From positions 1 to 53,050 of the IMG/VR virus record IMGVR_UViG_3300005095_000123: a stretch of DNA of 53,050 bases. One strand, written 5' to 3'. The DNA comes from a virus. This document shows, piece after piece, positions 52,869 through 53,050 of the stretch. The notes beneath the pieces were generated by a model that saw nothing but the letters and a program-made list of their open reading frames with translations, was not told the DNA's origin and made no database searches. Every line of letters starts with the position of its first letter. Position 1 is the stretch's first letter. The position numbers and the translations under genes were made by a program.

Positions 52869-53050
52869 ATGCTCGTATTTAAGAAAAGAGATGGACTTTA
52901 CGTCATAGAGGAGACCGGGGAGGTCTCTGTCGGCGGTGCGTGGAGTGCGTTGATAAACGAAGGGAAGACGGAGGAATACACGTTGGAAGTATGGGTGCAG
53001 TTTCGGCGTCCGCACGACAAGGAAGAAATAACGATTGCCGAATGCACTCC
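52869..53050 (+). CDS. Hypothetical protein, running off the right edge
   Basis: Starts at ATG 52869 with AAAGGAGGG upstream; 60 codons are visible. MLVFKKRDGLYVIEETGEVS, then TLEVWVQFRRPHDKEEITIAE, reads like a small beta domain. The frame is still open at base 53050; joined to base 1 it continues twelve codons to TAG at 38-40, giving a protein of about 73 residues. No family recognised. Confidence 0.55.
   Translation, partial: MLVFKKRDGLYVIEETGEVSVGGAWSALINEGKTEEYTLEVWVQFRRPHDKEEITIAECT

Noticed and set aside
1-53050. Genome-wide reassignment of UGA
   Set aside because: UGA is the working stop of many genes, often inside ATGA or TTGA overlaps with the next start, and most genes do not extend sensibly past it. 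Only two loci look recoded.
1-53050. tRNA genes, integrase, attachment site or immunity repressor
   Set aside because: I saw no cloverleaf with GGTTCGAATC-like arms, no tyrosine or serine integrase, and no CI/LacI-type repressor. The window gives no evidence for lysogeny apart from the palindromes' stoperator-like distribution.

Overview
The window looks like a nearly complete, or complete and circularly permuted, genome of a short-tailed (podovirus-like) tailed phage. Genes are packed tightly, with ATGA/TAATG overlaps and strong AGGAGG ribosome sites. It carries a full head module (large terminase, portal, scaffold, HK97-like coat), an adaptor/nozzle-like tail module, a 2319-residue internal virion protein, lysis genes and its own replisome. 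No tail tape measure, sheath or major tail tube gene is recognisable. The host is bacterial: two promoters match the sigma70 consensus well and ribosome sites are canonical. A lipoprotein and a PEP-CTERM-like tail suggest a Gram-negative host. Heavy AGG/ATA codon use, very charged proteins and a SpeD-like decarboxylase hint at a thermophile, but that is inference.

Layout. (1) 143-6004, leftward: small basic proteins, a TerS-like protein, an AAA+ ATPase, a ribbon-helix-helix protein and membrane or secreted proteins. Beyond them (616-1612) lies a 1-kb array of 28 short motifs repeating every 36.6 bp. (2) 6005-6990, non-coding: a leftward promoter with perfect -35 and -10 hexamers, reading into about 400 nt of dense hairpins, then an AT-rich stretch and three stacked terminators behind the HU-like gene. 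(3) 7447-41651, rightward: dCTP deaminase, nuclease, lysis, packaging, head, tail and internal virion genes; one gene, a SpeD homologue, is antisense. The large terminase carries a mini-intein in its P-loop. (4) 51624-41644, leftward replication operon: unknown, DnaB-like helicase, primase, AT-hook ssDNA-binding-like protein, small conserved protein, SF2 helicase, RecA, T7-endonuclease-I-like resolvase, small protein, Cas4-like nuclease, UDG-exonuclease-PolA fusion and a zinc-ribbon protein. (5) 51782 to the end, rightward: four small genes. The last runs off the right edge, stays open across the junction to base 1 and stops at base 40, so the contig is probably circular.

The strongest unexplained signals are the following. 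A perfect 16-bp palindrome (TTCCAAACGTTTGGAA) occurs twelve times across the whole genome, seven times inside genes. It shares its 10-bp centre with the PurR operator, yet no LacI-type regulator is visible. There is also the 36.6-bp array beside the TerS/AAA+/RHH genes, a candidate structured RNA driven by a consensus promoter, two small genes interrupted by an in-frame UGA, and a shared 16-bp element upstream of two early promoters.
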